A stretch of DNA of 64,000 nucleotides from Bacillus sp. RAR_GA_16 (GTDB lineage: Bacteria > Bacillota > Bacilli > Bacillales > Guptibacillaceae), in contig NZ_JAIUKZ010000010.1 of the NCBI RefSeq assembly GCF_020165985.1, positions 1 to 64,000 on the forward strand, read 5' to 3'. Positions 35,339-44,448 of the stretch are shown here, piece by piece. Made by a program: the position numbers and the translations under genes. Under the pieces are notes generated by a model. That model was not told the origin of the DNA. It did not search any database and saw only the letters and a list, made by a program, of their open reading frames with translations. Within the stretch, counting starts at the first letter, position 1. The number at the start of each line of letters is the position of its first letter.

Positions 35339-36511
35339 TCACATGAGCTTTTTACTAATTATGCGATCCATTCGTAAACTTTCTTCTGAATGATGATGAA
35401 TCAGTGGTTGATAAAGCTTTTCATATCGTTCATTATCCCATTCTTTTAACACTTTTAACCGAACTAATTGTCTAACGTAACCACGGAGGGCACCCCCTAC
35501 TCCATTTATGTGCATAGGAGTGGATCTCGTCCTAAATAAACCAGAACTAATCACACGTTCAAACGCCTGGACGAGGGAGTGAAATGTAAAGCTTCGCGGA
35601 ATTGTCGGAAGGTAGCAAAGGAGAATCCAGGTTTGCCATAAGTAAGGAGGCGTTTCAATCCAGTAGTTGTTTTCAGATGGGATGCCGGCTTCTGAAGGAA
35701 AGAAACGGATCGAATAACCTTTGTTATAAAAGAGTTTACGTAAATAAAAATAAGCAAAAGACCGTTCTCCATGAGGGTTTTGACGCCAAATCAATTTTTG
35801 TTTTAGCCAAATTGCATGAAAATGAAGTTTTTCTTTTACAACAGGGAGTTTTTTAAAAAGGTGATGGAAGGAAGTTGTTGATGCAGGGGTATAAAAGGCG
35901 GAACATATAAATTTAGTAGGCGTTAAGCTATGATGGATAAGAAGAGTTGCAAACGTGCGTTCCAGAGGACAATAATAATATATGGTTGGATAGTGGTGCT
36001 GATGGCAAGCTGAAGCCCAATCCATTGAAGACATCGTATAAACCGATTGGTATGATCGTTTCAAACGCTTTGCACTTAATACCCAACGTACATCGATGTT
36101 GGCTTCATGATAAGAAGAAGTCCGTTCAGATAGTAAGGATTCTTGAATGGAAGAGCATTGAAATTCGAGTGCGGTTTTGGAATGGGGAAGAAAGATATCG
36201 GGGCGTTGATTGGTATTTGATAGAAAATGTTCTACTTTAACGTCATCATTCTCTTTTTTCAGCCATTCATACAGCTGTTGTTTTCCCATAAGATGGTAAT
36301 TCGATTCGCGTTCCCAAAGCGCTTCACAAGGAGGAGATCCTTGATGAGCAAAATGCCAGGTCCGCTTATGACCTAATTTCATGACCACAGGTTGTCGACA
36401 CCCGGGACAAAAATACGAAGTCGATCGCCTAAGCTGCATAAGCTCTTTTAGAAGATATTGCCGATCGGCAAGGTTTAGCAGTGTTCCATTCATTGTTTCA
36501 GCTGTTAACAT
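35339..36511 (-). CDS. coiA: Competence protein CoiA
   Basis: A 390-aa CoiA-family protein. The N-terminal zinc-ribbon-like part has FCPGCRQPVVMK and a later CEALW; next is the PD-(D/E)xK nuclease-like core with RPDIFLPHSKTALEFQCSSI (about residues 108-127; the Asp and Glu-x-Gln arrangement) expected of the family. CoiA acts in DNA processing during natural transformation. ATG at 36511 is preferred to GTG 36514 because AGAGG is seven bases away. The C-terminal half (about 200-390) is less conserved and more variable. It follows mecA, separated by a terminator. Confidence 0.87.
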   Translation of the reverse strand: MLTAETMNGTLLNLADRQYLLKELMQLRRSTSYFCPGCRQPVVMKLGHKRTWHFAHQGSPPCEALWERESNYHLMGKQQLYEWLKKENDDVKVEHFLSNTNQRPDIFLPHSKTALEFQCSSIQESLLSERTSSYHEANIDVRWVLSAKRLKRSYQSVYTMSSMDWASACHQHHYPTIYYYCPLERTFATLLIHHSLTPTKFICSAFYTPASTTSFHHLFKKLPVVKEKLHFHAIWLKQKLIWRQNPHGERSFAYFYLRKLFYNKGYSIRFFPSEAGIPSENNYWIETPPYLWQTWILLCYLPTIPRSFTFHSLVQAFERVISSGLFRTRSTPMHINGVGGALRGYVRQLVRLKVLKEWDNERYEKLYQPLIHHHSEESLRMDRIISKKLM

Positions 36512-36605
36512 CACAACACCTCTCTCTCTCCATCGTTCCTTGACCTTTATTCGCTATCAAGAACTTTATTCCTTCTTTTTTCTTAACTGGATCTGGATCG
36601 TTACA

Positions 36606-36642
36606 TAATAAAAAGGCCGATTCCCATTCGTTGGAAATCGGC
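36606..36642 (-). terminator. Intrinsic terminator of mecA
   Basis: On the minus strand GCCGATTTCC pairs with GGAATCGGC (one bulge), followed by CTTTTTATT. Confidence 0.85.
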
Positions 36643-36648
36643 TTCATT

Positions 36649-37332
36649 TTATAAGAGTGGGAAGTGTCCGCGGAGTTGTTCTAGTGCTTCCTCAGAGAGA
36701 ATCTCCTTACCGTATTCCTGTATGCGGTGAATGGTCAGATCTGTCTCATATCCATATTCCAACAGCTGACTTAATCGGTTGTCTTGATCTTCTTCTATCA
36801 ATGTATCATCAAAGACAACGTGGAGATAGTAACGATCCTCAAAATGGTACAGGCCATTTTCAACTCCTACTGGATCAAATCCATGCGATAAAGATATGAC
36901 GTCTTCAAAATCTCTGAACGCGATCATAAAGGAAAGCTCTTCTCCTTCAAGAGGTTCAGGCTCGTCTTCTGGCTCATAATTATTCTGAAGCGCAAATTTA
37001 TCATCAAGAATTTTATCCATGTTCTCATCAAGCGGAAGATCAAGCTGCTTTTCTTCTGACATCGGTAGTTCAAGTTTTGATCCGTCGTTTGACATTTGAG
37101 CACGAGTGACGATGATTTCAAGACCTTTTTCAAGAGCCTGAACTTGAATCCAGAGAGGGCCCTCGAGAGAAAATTGTTCACGTTGATGTGCTTCGTCCAT
37201 CATTTCCCAGAACAATTCTTCTCCTCTTTCTCTGTCGTACCAAATTTCTTCTCGATCGAATCCTCTATTTTCAATGTCTCTATACGTAATAAAGAATTTC
37301 AATGTATTCGCGTTGACGCGTTCGATTTCCAT
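36649..37332 (-). CDS. mecA: Adaptor protein MecA
   Basis: Recruits ComK and other substrates to ClpCP. The 227-aa protein starts MEIERVNANTLKF at ATG 37332; the family-typical FDREEIWYDRERGEELFWEMM (split FDREEIWYDR, ERGEELFWEMM) is at about residues 26-47. An acidic, Asp/Glu-rich linker (about 95-135) joins the N-terminal substrate domain to the C-terminal ClpC-binding domain, which contains FEDVISLSHGF and YHFEDRYYL. GGAGGGAG lies upstream. Length and order match B. subtilis MecA. Confidence 0.95.
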   Translation of the reverse strand: MEIERVNANTLKFFITYRDIENRGFDREEIWYDRERGEELFWEMMDEAHQREQFSLEGPLWIQVQALEKGLEIIVTRAQMSNDGSKLELPMSEEKQLDLPLDENMDKILDDKFALQNNYEPEDEPEPLEGEELSFMIAFRDFEDVISLSHGFDPVGVENGLYHFEDRYYLHVVFDDTLIEEDQDNRLSQLLEYGYETDLTIHRIQEYGKEILSEEALEQLRGHFPLL

Positions 37333-37599
37333 GTGCACTCTCTCCCTCCTGTTTAGTTAACCGGAAGGCTATTCCCTCTGGGATACTCCTAATTTCTTCT
37401 TTCCCTTAAGCGGCTTTCATTAACCACTTTTCTCTTGTAATACCATTCTATGATAAACCATCAAAGAATGGAAATAAAAAATCGTTTGATTTTTTCACTC
37501 ATATTAAACCATATACACGATATATTTATTTATGTGTATAGCTTGCCCAAAAGTGCTCCTGTCATGAGGTTAAAAATTCGCTACTCGGGAGTGGATTCC

Positions 37600-38289
37600 T
37601 TGTTAAATGCAGAAACGATTACTCAGGTTTTCTTTATCATTGGAATTGATCTTGTGCTGGGTGGTGATAACGCAGTTGTGATTGCACTCGCCTGTCGAAA
37701 TCTCCCTCCATCTCATCGCAGTAAAGCGATTATGATGGGTACTGCGATTGCTGTTGGACTTAGAATAGCACTAACCATAGTCGCTGTCTATTTATTGATG
37801 CTCCCTTACTTACTCATCGTCGGTAGCCTCTTTCTTCTCTACATTTCGTTTAAGCTGGTGATTGATAGCAATAGCAGTGAAACGATTCATTCCACTTTCT
37901 CATTTTGGGGAGCAATTCGAACAATCGTGGTAGCCGACCTTATCATGGGACTTGATAATGTACTTGCTATAGCAGGCGCATCGGAAGGAAAATTGCCGCT
38001 TGTCGTTTTCGGGTTATTGATCTCTATCCCTATTATCGTATGGGGGAGTCGTATGATCATGCATGCCTTAGATCATTTTCCGATTTTAATTTACCTTGGT
38101 GCTGGCATATTAGCTTTCACATCCGCCAGAATGTTAACAAGCGCAGCTGAACTAAAAACCTTTTTCTATACTTATCCTTCAATGGAGATGATGACTGAAC
38201 TTGTTTTTGTTTTAATTGTAATCATTGGAGGATGGTTTGTAAAAAAGGTGAAAGGAAACATTATCTATTTCCAACCTTACATTAAATAA
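37600..38289 (+). CDS. yjbE: TerC family membrane protein YjbE
   Basis: A 229-aa integral membrane protein with seven to eight hydrophobic segments. TerC signatures with buried acidic residues are IDLVLGGDNAVVIALA (about residues 17-32) and ADLIMGLDNVLAIAGAS (about 113-129). TerC proteins are linked to metal export, particularly Mn2+. I chose TTG 37600, in frame, with GGGAG eight bases upstream, which gives a protein close to the B. subtilis YjbE length; an in-frame ATG at 37450 would prefix 50 residues that do not resemble the family. No yybP-ykoY Mn2+ riboswitch was seen upstream. It is followed by a terminator and converges on spxA. Confidence 0.85.
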   Translation: MLNAETITQVFFIIGIDLVLGGDNAVVIALACRNLPPSHRSKAIMMGTAIAVGLRIALTIVAVYLLMLPYLLIVGSLFLLYISFKLVIDSNSSETIHSTFSFWGAIRTIVVADLIMGLDNVLAIAGASEGKLPLVVFGLLISIPIIVWGSRMIMHALDHFPILIYLGAGILAFTSARMLTSAAELKTFFYTYPSMEMMTELVFVLIVIIGGWFVKKVKGNIIYFQPYIK

Positions 38290-38302
38290 CGTTATAGACT
38301 GC

Positions 38303-38341
38303 ACAAAAAAACTTCTACAGGCTAAGCTGTAGAAGTTTTTT
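38303..38341. terminator. Bidirectional terminator between yjbE and spxA
   Basis: AAAAAACTTCTACAG pairs with CTGTAGAAGTTTTTT around GCTAAG. Confidence 0.9.
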
Positions 38342-38342
38342 A

Positions 38343-38738
38343 TTAGTTAACGAGACGTTGTGCCTCTTGAAGTTGAAACGTACGAACTTTTCTTGGTAGA
38401 AAACGACGGATTTCGTCTTCATTATAACCAACTTGAAGTCGTTTTTCGTCTAAAATAATGGGACGGCGAAGTAATCCTGGATGCTCGCTAATTAGCTCAA
38501 ACAATTCCTGCAAAGAAACCGTATCAAGATTTAAGTTCAATTCCTGGAATGTTTTAGAGCGAGTTGATATAATTTCATCTGTTCCGTCTTCCGTCATACG
38601 TAAAATTTCTTTCACTTCTTCGATCGTTAGAGGCTCAGAAAAGATGTTTCGTTCTGTGAACGGAATATCATGCTCTTGCAACCATGCTTTTGCTTTTCGG
38701 CAAGATGTGCAGCTTGGAGATGTATAGAGTGTTACCAT
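38343..38738 (-). CDS. spxA: Transcriptional regulator Spx (ArsC family)
   Basis: A global thiol-stress regulator that binds the RNA polymerase alpha-CTD. The 131-aa protein has redox switch Cys10-x2-Cys13 in [13 protein letters not shown] and the family stretches [39 protein letters not shown] at 38738 (AAAGGAG nine bases away) is chosen; the preceding in-frame codons add eleven residues with no counterpart. Spx is a substrate of SpxH, encoded 5 kb away. It has no operon partner and shares an upstream region with the divergent efflux gene. Confidence 0.95.
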   Translation of the reverse strand: MVTLYTSPSCTSCRKAKAWLQEHDIPFTERNIFSEPLTIEEVKEILRMTEDGTDEIISTRSKTFQELNLNLDTVSLQELFELISEHPGLLRRPIILDEKRLQVGYNEDEIRRFLPRKVRTFQLQEAQRLVN

Positions 38739-38858
38739 AAGGAATTGCTCCTTTCTATAAGTAAACGTCAAATCTACATTAGAAAAATTATCTTTTCACA
38801 ATTTGTATTATACTACAATTCTTATCAAATAAATAGGGGATGACAAAAATTACATAAA

Positions 38859-38880
38859 AGCTATACAATAGCTATACAAT
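38859..38880. repeat. Tandem 11-bp direct repeat between spxA and the efflux gene
   Basis: AGCTATACAAT occurs twice in direct succession, one helical turn apart, in the shared 280-bp region between divergent spxA and the efflux operon. Possible regulator site; AT-rich chance is not excluded. Confidence 0.5.
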
Positions 38881-39020
38881 TACTTAAACCTAACTCCTAT
38901 ATTCCCCATTCTTAACTATCCAAACCTGTATTGTTTTAAAAATGTTTAAATTTCATGCTAAAAAAGTTTTGTTCACATGATACGATTCGTTAGAGATACA
39001 CTAATTCTGAGGTGAATAAT

Positions 39021-40224
39021 ATGAAAAAGGCCGTTTTTCTTGCCAGTATGCTTGTGTTTGCAAGCGCTTGTACAACGGAAGAGATTACGAATCAAGAAAC
39101 GTCGAATGAACCCATACCAGTAGAAGTGGCATCAGTCGAACAAAAAGATCTCTCAAACGATCTTGAATTATCGGGACAAGCTACACCTGGTGTAACGATT
39201 CCCTCTCGCTGCTCCTTCTCCCCTTAAAGTAACGGAACTTAACGTTTCAGTTGGAAACACAGTTGAAAAAGGAGATTTGATCGCTGCTCTTGATGATTCC
39301 ACAGCAAGAGAAAATGTCAATCAACTTGCAAATGCTGTGAACGAACTGGAAAAAGCAGTTAATCAAGCGAAAGAGCTATCAGGACAAGCTGAGAAAAGTG
39401 CTCAAGAACTGAAAAACCTTCAAGCAGATTTAAATCAATCTCTTGAACGATCAAAAGAACTTCTAAGTGAGTTAGATTCTGAAGAGGTGACGGCAGCTGA
39501 TGTATTAAAGGAAAGCCTTGAAGTAACGATTAAACAAGCGCAATTATCTCAGGCAGCTACACAGGTACCTTCGATGTCTGCAGGAAATGTGACTCAATTA
39601 GAAACACAGCTTTCTGAAACTAAGGCCAGTTTAAATCAAGCACAAGATGTATTAAATGCAACGACAATTGAATCTCCTATAAATGGAATTGTTTCTCAAA
39701 TTAATGCGGAAGAAAACGCAGCTGCTGTACCAAGTACGCCTCTTGCTGTCGTCGTTAATTTGAATCCAATTAAAGCAACATTTCAAGTGAATAGCTTTCA
39801 AATATCGCAGTTGAAAAAGGATCAAGATGTAAAGATTACGTTCGATGGAGTGGACGGAACATTTGATGGAAAATTAAATGCGATTCCTCCAACCGCTAAT
39901 GAACAAACGGGTTCGTTTCTCATTGAAATCCCTCTTGAAAACAAAGACTTAAAGATTAAAGGCGGGATGAAAGCAACAGCCACAATTCAAACGGATGTTA
40001 TTGAGAATGCCATCACAGTACCGAAAGAATCAATCGTCTATGGTGACGAAGAAACGTTTGTGTACATACCTCAGGGTAAGAAAGTAAAACAAGTAAATGT
40101 CGAACTTGGCACTGAAACGAACGATAACATCCAGATTACAAGCGGCCTTTCAAAAGGAGATCAAGTGATTACTAAAGGAAAGGACCGCTTAAATGAGGCA
40201 TCCGAAATCCAGGTACAGAAGTGA
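39021..40224 (+). pseudogene. RND efflux membrane fusion protein, broken by one-base frameshift
   Basis: The upstream frame (39021-39227, start MKKAVFLASM at ATG 39021, AGGTG six bases before) encodes a signal peptide with Cys in VFASACTTEE and a short domain ending in a stop after PSRCSFSP. The next frame, open through 40224, continues as LAAPSPLKVTELNVSVGNTVEKGD and the long Gln/Glu coiled-coil (about 39310-39700), a barrel-sandwich/beta-barrel region (NGIVSQINAEE, GGMKATATIQT) and the TAEKGDQVITKG tail. One extra C at 39201-39203 (CCC instead of CC) explains the shift; removing it yields a protein of about 400 aa. Partner of the AcrB-type pump immediately downstream. Whether it is a real mutation or an error cannot be decided here. 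Confidence 0.85.
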
Positions 40225-40235
40225 GTTGAGCCCAT

Positions 40236-43200
40236 ATGAATATTGCTAAGCTTTCCGTGTTTCGCCCCATTGCCATGGGGATGGTCATTATTTTCATTCT
40301 TATCATCGGTACCGTTTCACTTCGAAACATGCCAGTGGACCTTTTTCCGGATTTAACGTTTCCCGTTGCTGCTGTAACCGTTACATATGAAGGCGCTGGA
40401 CCTGAGGAGGTTGAGAACCTACTTGCCTCCCCTCTTGAAAATGTAATGGGGACTCTTCCAAATGTTGAAAGCATCTCTTCTGTGTCACAAAATGGTGGAG
40501 CTTTAATCCTTGTTTCCTTTGAATGGGGGACAGATATGGATTTTGCCACGTTAAACATGAGAGAGCAAATTGATGCTGTACGGGACTCTCTTCCATCTGA
40601 AGTCCCTATCCCTAAAGTGTTGCGGTTTAACCCAAGTGACATTCCAATTATGCAGCTCGGTGTCGCTGGATCAGAAGAAGACCTTACGGCTGTCAAAAAA
40701 GTGATTGAAGATCAAATCAAACCATCACTCGATTCTGTCCCTGGTGTTGCTGCCGTCAATATTGAAGGACAACTTGAAAAAGAAATTCGCTTAACGGCTG
40801 ATCCTGATAAACTTAGTCAATATGGGGTTACGTTAACCAACTTGCAACAACTTATCGGCTCCGAAAACCTCAACTTACCAAGTGGATCCATCGAAACCGA
40901 AAATAAAAATCTGCCACTACGGGTAACTGGGGAGTTTGAATCGGTTGATGATTTAAAAAATTTGGCTGTGCCAACGAAGACCGGTACGGTAAAACTCGAT
41001 CAGCTTGTTGAAATTGAAGAGAAGATGAAACCTGCTGTTCAAGAAAGTTACTTAAACGGTGAGCCTGCGATCGGCTTTTCAATCCAGAAGCAATCGGGCG
41101 CTAATACCGTTCAGGTTGTTAACCAAATCAATGACAAGCTTGAAGAAATTCAGCCTTCCCTTCCTGAAAATATGGAAATCAAAACGGTGTTTGATCAAGC
41201 TAAATTTATTAACCAATCAATCAGAGCGGTTGTATGGAACATTATTATTGGAAGTCTATTAGCTGCTGCAGTCCTATATTTATTTTTACGAAATATTCGT
41301 AGCACGTTAATTATTGGACTTTCCATCCCAATTTCGATCGTAGGGGCATTTATCTTAATGTACTTCTCAGGTCAAACCATTAACCTTCTTACACTCGGAG
41401 GGCTTGCTCTAGGGGTTGGAATGATGGTGGATAATTCGATCGTTATTCTTGAGAACATTTATCGACTAAGGCAAGAGGGAAAATCCCTTAAAGATGCTGC
41501 TGTAGAGGGGACGAAAGAAGTAGGTAGTGCCATTATCGCTTCGACACTGACGACAGTTGTCGTCTTTCTACCAATTGTTTTTGTAACAGGGCTTGCGGCT
41601 CAGCTCTTTAAGCCACTAGCACTTGCTGTTACCTATTCCCTACTAGCCTCACTCTTTACTGCTCTTATTATTGTCCCGTTGCTCTCTTCCCTACTAATGA
41701 ATCGAAACGAATCGAAATCCATTTTCCAATTAAAATTCGATCGTGTGAACAATTGGTACAGACGTGTATTGGATAAAACGTTAACCCATCCTAAAAAAAC
41801 CGTTGGTGTTACTGTTTTACTCTTAGCTATTTCAGCTGCAGGAGCACCTTTTATAGGAACTGAATTTCTGCCTGCTCAGGACCAAAGCTTCGTTAACATA
41901 TCTGCCAATCTTCCGGCGGGAAGCTCGTTAGAAGCAACTGAGAACGTTACTGAAGAAATTGATAAGGTGTTAAAGTCAATTCCTGAAGTAGACCTATCCT
42001 ATCTAACGGCAGGCGGTACTGATAATTTCAGTGTTGGTGCAGGAAGTCAGACGAATCGTGCTTCTTATAGTGTACTTCTTGTTCCTATTGGCGAGCGAGA
42101 TCAGTCCGATTTAGAAGTAGCAGAAGATATACGAAAAAAACTTAAAAGTATCCCTAACGCAGATATATCTGTATCAGCAAGTGACTCAGGCTTTAGTGCT
42201 GATCCTATTTCCATTAACATTATCGGTCCAGACCTTGATGTTTTAAAAGAACTATCAGATGACGTCATGGCGAGCATATCAGAAGTCGATGGTGTCAGAG
42301 AACCCGCTTCAAGTATTGAATCAAACAATCCTGAAGTACAAATCCTGATTGATCGAGAGAAAGCAGCTAGTTACGGAATTGGAAGTTCTCAGATTTCCAC
42401 TGCGATTTCAAATGCGACAAAAGGGCTAGTAGCGAGCAACTTAGCGCGAGATGGTAACCAGCTCGATATTCGCCTCGCAGTTGAAGACAAGTATACAGAT
42501 TCACTTGATTCCCTTTCAGGTCTCTTAATTGAAACACAGACTGGTGAAAAAGTTCCTCTCTCTGCTGTAGCTGACATTGAACGAGGTCTAGGTCCGTCTG
42601 AAATTACTCGTACTGACCGACTGAGACAAGTTGAAATCACGGCTAGTTTGTTAGGGAGAGATCTTGGAACAGTAACTGACGAAATTCGAGAGAAGCTCGT
42701 GAAAGATGTTCCGTTACCAGGTAATTCCTATAAGATCACGTTTGGCGGCCAGGATGAACAAATGAACGATGCATTCTTTAAGTTGTCAGGGGCGCTCGCT
42801 CTCGCCATCGTTCTAGTTTACATGGTGATGGCAGGACAGTTTGAATCTTTTCTCTATCCGTTCATTATTATGTTCTCTGTCCCGTTAACGGCGATCGGCA
42901 TTATTTTCGGCTTGCTCATCTCCTTCCAACCTCTAGGTGTTGGGTCGCTCGTCGGAATGTTGATTTTAACTGGTATTGTCGTAAATAATGCCATTGTTCT
43001 CGTTGATTATATTAATAAACTTCGCGAAACAGGAATGAACACGCGAGATGCGATCCTAGAAGCCGGTCCTATTCGTTTACGGCCAATCTTGATGACAGCC
43101 TTAACAACGATTCTTGGCCTTGTACCGTTGTCATTAGGCTTTGGAGAAGGAACAGAAATCCAACAGCCAATGGCCATTGTCATCGTCTTCGGGTTAAGCG

Positions 43201-43301
43201 TCGCCACCTTTATTACGCTAGTATTTATTCCCGTTGTCTATTACTTAATTGACCTTCGTCGTCAAAAACGATTAGAGAAGAAAATGGAATTGGATCAATA
43301 G
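40236..43301 (+). CDS. RND family efflux transporter permease (AcrB/SwrC type)
   Basis: A 1,021-aa proton-driven inner-membrane pump with twelve predicted transmembrane helices: the first at about residues 10-27, then the large periplasm-side/external domain, then a helix cluster at about 330-480, repeated in the second half (about 840-1005). The conserved TM4 segment GVGMMVDNSIVILENIYR contains the proton-relay Asp, and RLRPILMTALTTILGLVP (about 935-952) is the RND family hallmark. Gram-positive members such as SwrC act without an outer membrane. Its membrane fusion partner, 12 bp upstream, is frameshifted. Start ATG 40236 has only a weak AAGTGAG ribosome site, so coupling to the upstream gene may matter. 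Confidence 0.92.
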   Translation: MNIAKLSVFRPIAMGMVIIFILIIGTVSLRNMPVDLFPDLTFPVAAVTVTYEGAGPEEVENLLASPLENVMGTLPNVESISSVSQNGGALILVSFEWGTDMDFATLNMREQIDAVRDSLPSEVPIPKVLRFNPSDIPIMQLGVAGSEEDLTAVKKVIEDQIKPSLDSVPGVAAVNIEGQLEKEIRLTADPDKLSQYGVTLTNLQQLIGSENLNLPSGSIETENKNLPLRVTGEFESVDDLKNLAVPTKTGTVKLDQLVEIEEKMKPAVQESYLNGEPAIGFSIQKQSGANTVQVVNQINDKLEEIQPSLPENMEIKTVFDQAKFINQSIRAVVWNIIIGSLLAAAVLYLFLRNIRSTLIIGLSIPISIVGAFILMYFSGQTINLLTLGGLALGVGMMVDNSIVILENIYRLRQEGKSLKDAAVEGTKEVGSAIIASTLTTVVVFLPIVFVTGLAAQLFKPLALAVTYSLLASLFTALIIVPLLSSLLMNRNESKSIFQLKFDRVNNWYRRVLDKTLTHPKKTVGVTVLLLAISAAGAPFIGTEFLPAQDQSFVNISANLPAGSSLEATENVTEEIDKVLKSIPEVDLSYLTAGGTDNFSVGAGSQTNRASYSVLLVPIGERDQSDLEVAEDIRKKLKSIPNADISVSASDSGFSADPISINIIGPDLDVLKELSDDVMASISEVDGVREPASSIESNNPEVQILIDREKAASYGIGSSQISTAISNATKGLVASNLARDGNQLDIRLAVEDKYTDSLDSLSGLLIETQTGEKVPLSAVADIERGLGPSEITRTDRLRQVEITASLLGRDLGTVTDEIREKLVKDVPLPGNSYKITFGGQDEQMNDAFFKLSGALALAIVLVYMVMAGQFESFLYPFIIMFSVPLTAIGIIFGLLISFQPLGVGSLVGMLILTGIVVNNAIVLVDYINKLRETGMNTRDAILEAGPIRLRPILMTALTTILGLVPLSLGFGEGTEIQQPMAIVIVFGLSVATFITLVFIPVVYYLIDLRRQKRLEKKMELDQ

Positions 43302-43302
43302 A

Positions 43303-43336
43303 AAAAACCGAAAGCCTTGAGGGCTTTCGGTTTTTA
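43303..43336 (+). terminator. Intrinsic terminator of the RND genes
   Basis: AAAACCGAAAGCC pairs with GGGCTTTCGGTTTT around TTGA, with TTTTTATT after. Confidence 0.9.
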
Positions 43337-43348
43337 TTATGACGATCG

Positions 43349-43477
43349 TTAAGCAGATGTTCTCGTATTTGAGGCGGGCTCTTTCGAAGACTGCGGTTTC
43401 CAGGTTTTCCAACGTCTCTTTAGTAAGTCTTTTAACCATTCGCGCTTCTTTTGTTTTTTCTTCTCACGATTTTTCAT
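43349..43477 (-). CDS. Small basic protein
   Basis: A 42-aa protein starting at ATG 43477 with GGAGGGAAACTTCTT upstream. Residues 1-27 are extremely Lys/Arg/Trp-rich (MKNREKKKQKKREWLKDLL), the rest Ser/Thr/Asn-rich. No family recognised. It follows the acetyltransferase gene in reverse orientation, about 30 bp away. Basic composition suggests nucleic-acid or ribosome contact, but that is a guess. Confidence 0.6.
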   Translation of the reverse strand: MKNREKKKQKKREWLKDLLKRRWKTWKPQSSKEPASNTRTSA

Positions 43478-43510
43478 AAGAAGTTTCCCTCCTGATCGAA
43501 AACCATTCTC

Positions 43511-44074
43511 TTACTCTTCGATAAGTTCCTTCTCTTCTTTAAGACTCAACACTTCTTCTACAGGCTGATACGACTCTCCATACAGCTGTTTATCCTTATA
43601 GGTGTGTATTTCTTGATACGTATGCTTCATCGCTTCGTATACTGCCTTCTCACCAGCTTCACTTGGTGACCAGTATAAAATCTCCATTTCATTAATTTCA
43701 TTTGTTGCAAGAGATCTTCTGCGATAACCAATTGACTTCGCATGTTTAAAGCCCTCTCGTAGATAAAAGCGCTGTCTTTTTTCCGTATCGGTTTCCTCGT
43801 AATCGACAGGCTCTACTTCAAGAACAATTGGTTTCTTCTTTTCTTTCAATTTCTCAATTAATTTTTTTCCTAGCCCCTGACCTCTGGCATCCTTGGAAAC
43901 GAAAATATAATCCACGAATATGAAATCTGGAAGGTCAGCATACATTAAAACGTGGTGTGGTCCTTCATCCTTAATGTAAATGTCACCTTTCTCTTCTAAT
44001 AGCAAGTCCATATGCTCTTTTGATTTCATCTCTTCAATGGGGAAATATTGCTTCAGCTTCTCATACCAGTTCAT
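43511..44074 (-). CDS. yjbC: GNAT family acetyltransferase YjbC
   Basis: A 187-aa acyltransferase. The acetyl-CoA motif RGQGLGKKLIEKL is in the first half (about residues 64-76, preceded by VDYIFVSKDA), and FYLREGFKHAKS is the usual C-terminal beta-bulge. The last about 80 residues (from SPSEAGEKAVYEAMKHTYQ) are a family-specific extension. In B. subtilis yjbC lies next to spx, which is the same here apart from the inserted efflux pair. Substrate unknown. ATG at 44074 has AGGGAG upstream. Confidence 0.88.
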   Translation of the reverse strand: MNWYEKLKQYFPIEEMKSKEHMDLLLEEKGDIYIKDEGPHHVLMYADLPDFIFVDYIFVSKDARGQGLGKKLIEKLKEKKKPIVLEVEPVDYEETDTEKRQRFYLREGFKHAKSIGYRRRSLATNEINEMEILYWSPSEAGEKAVYEAMKHTYQEIHTYKDKQLYGESYQPVEEVLSLKEEKELIEE

Positions 44075-44225
44075 TGATCTACTCCCTTATAATGAATTCT
44101 TCCCTATAAGTATAACACATTTATCCAGTAAGATAGTGCTAGACCAGCTATTCGATATTTTCCCCTCTTCTTTCATAAGTAAACATTTAGTACAATAAGT
44201 ACAAATGAAGTATAGGAGGATAAAC

Positions 44226-44405
44226 ATGAATTTTTACAGTGAATTCCTATTATTAGCTGTTCTGATTATTTCCTTCACTGCTTTTATTGCCGTGTTTTTA
44301 AATGCCTTTGGTAACTTTCTATTTCAAAAGAAAAAGAAATCGTTTCAAAAGCCGCTTCATCAAAGTCAAAAAAATTGGAAGAAATTAATGAAAGATCTCC
44401 CTTAA
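44226..44405 (+). CDS. Small membrane protein
   Basis: A 59-aa protein, MNFYSEFLLLAVLII onwards, starting at ATG 44226 with AGGAGG six bases upstream; an in-frame 44205 start has no such site. One transmembrane helix (about residues 7-30) followed by a short Lys-rich cytosolic tail (KKKKSFQKPLHQSQKNWKKLMK). Closed by a strong terminator. It occupies the position of B. subtilis yjbB; homology is not shown. Confidence 0.7.
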   Translation: MNFYSEFLLLAVLIISFTAFIAVFLNAFGNFLFQKKKKSFQKPLHQSQKNWKKLMKDLP

Positions 44406-44408
44406 TCA

Positions 44409-44438
44409 AAAAAGACCGCCATTTAATGGCGGTCTTTT
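44409..44438. terminator. Bidirectional intrinsic terminator
   Basis: AAAAGACCGCCATT pairs with AATGGCGGTCTTTT with almost no loop, between converging genes. Confidence 0.9.
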
Positions 44439-44448
44439 GACGAAACAG

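Noticed and set aside
37333-37599. yybP-ykoY Mn2+ riboswitch upstream of the TerC gene
   Set aside because: The conserved GGGGAGUA-type motif is absent; only AT-rich sequence was seen.
37450-37599. N-terminal extension of the TerC gene
   Set aside because: The 50 extra residues do not resemble the family and have no ribosome site; the TTG at 37600 does.
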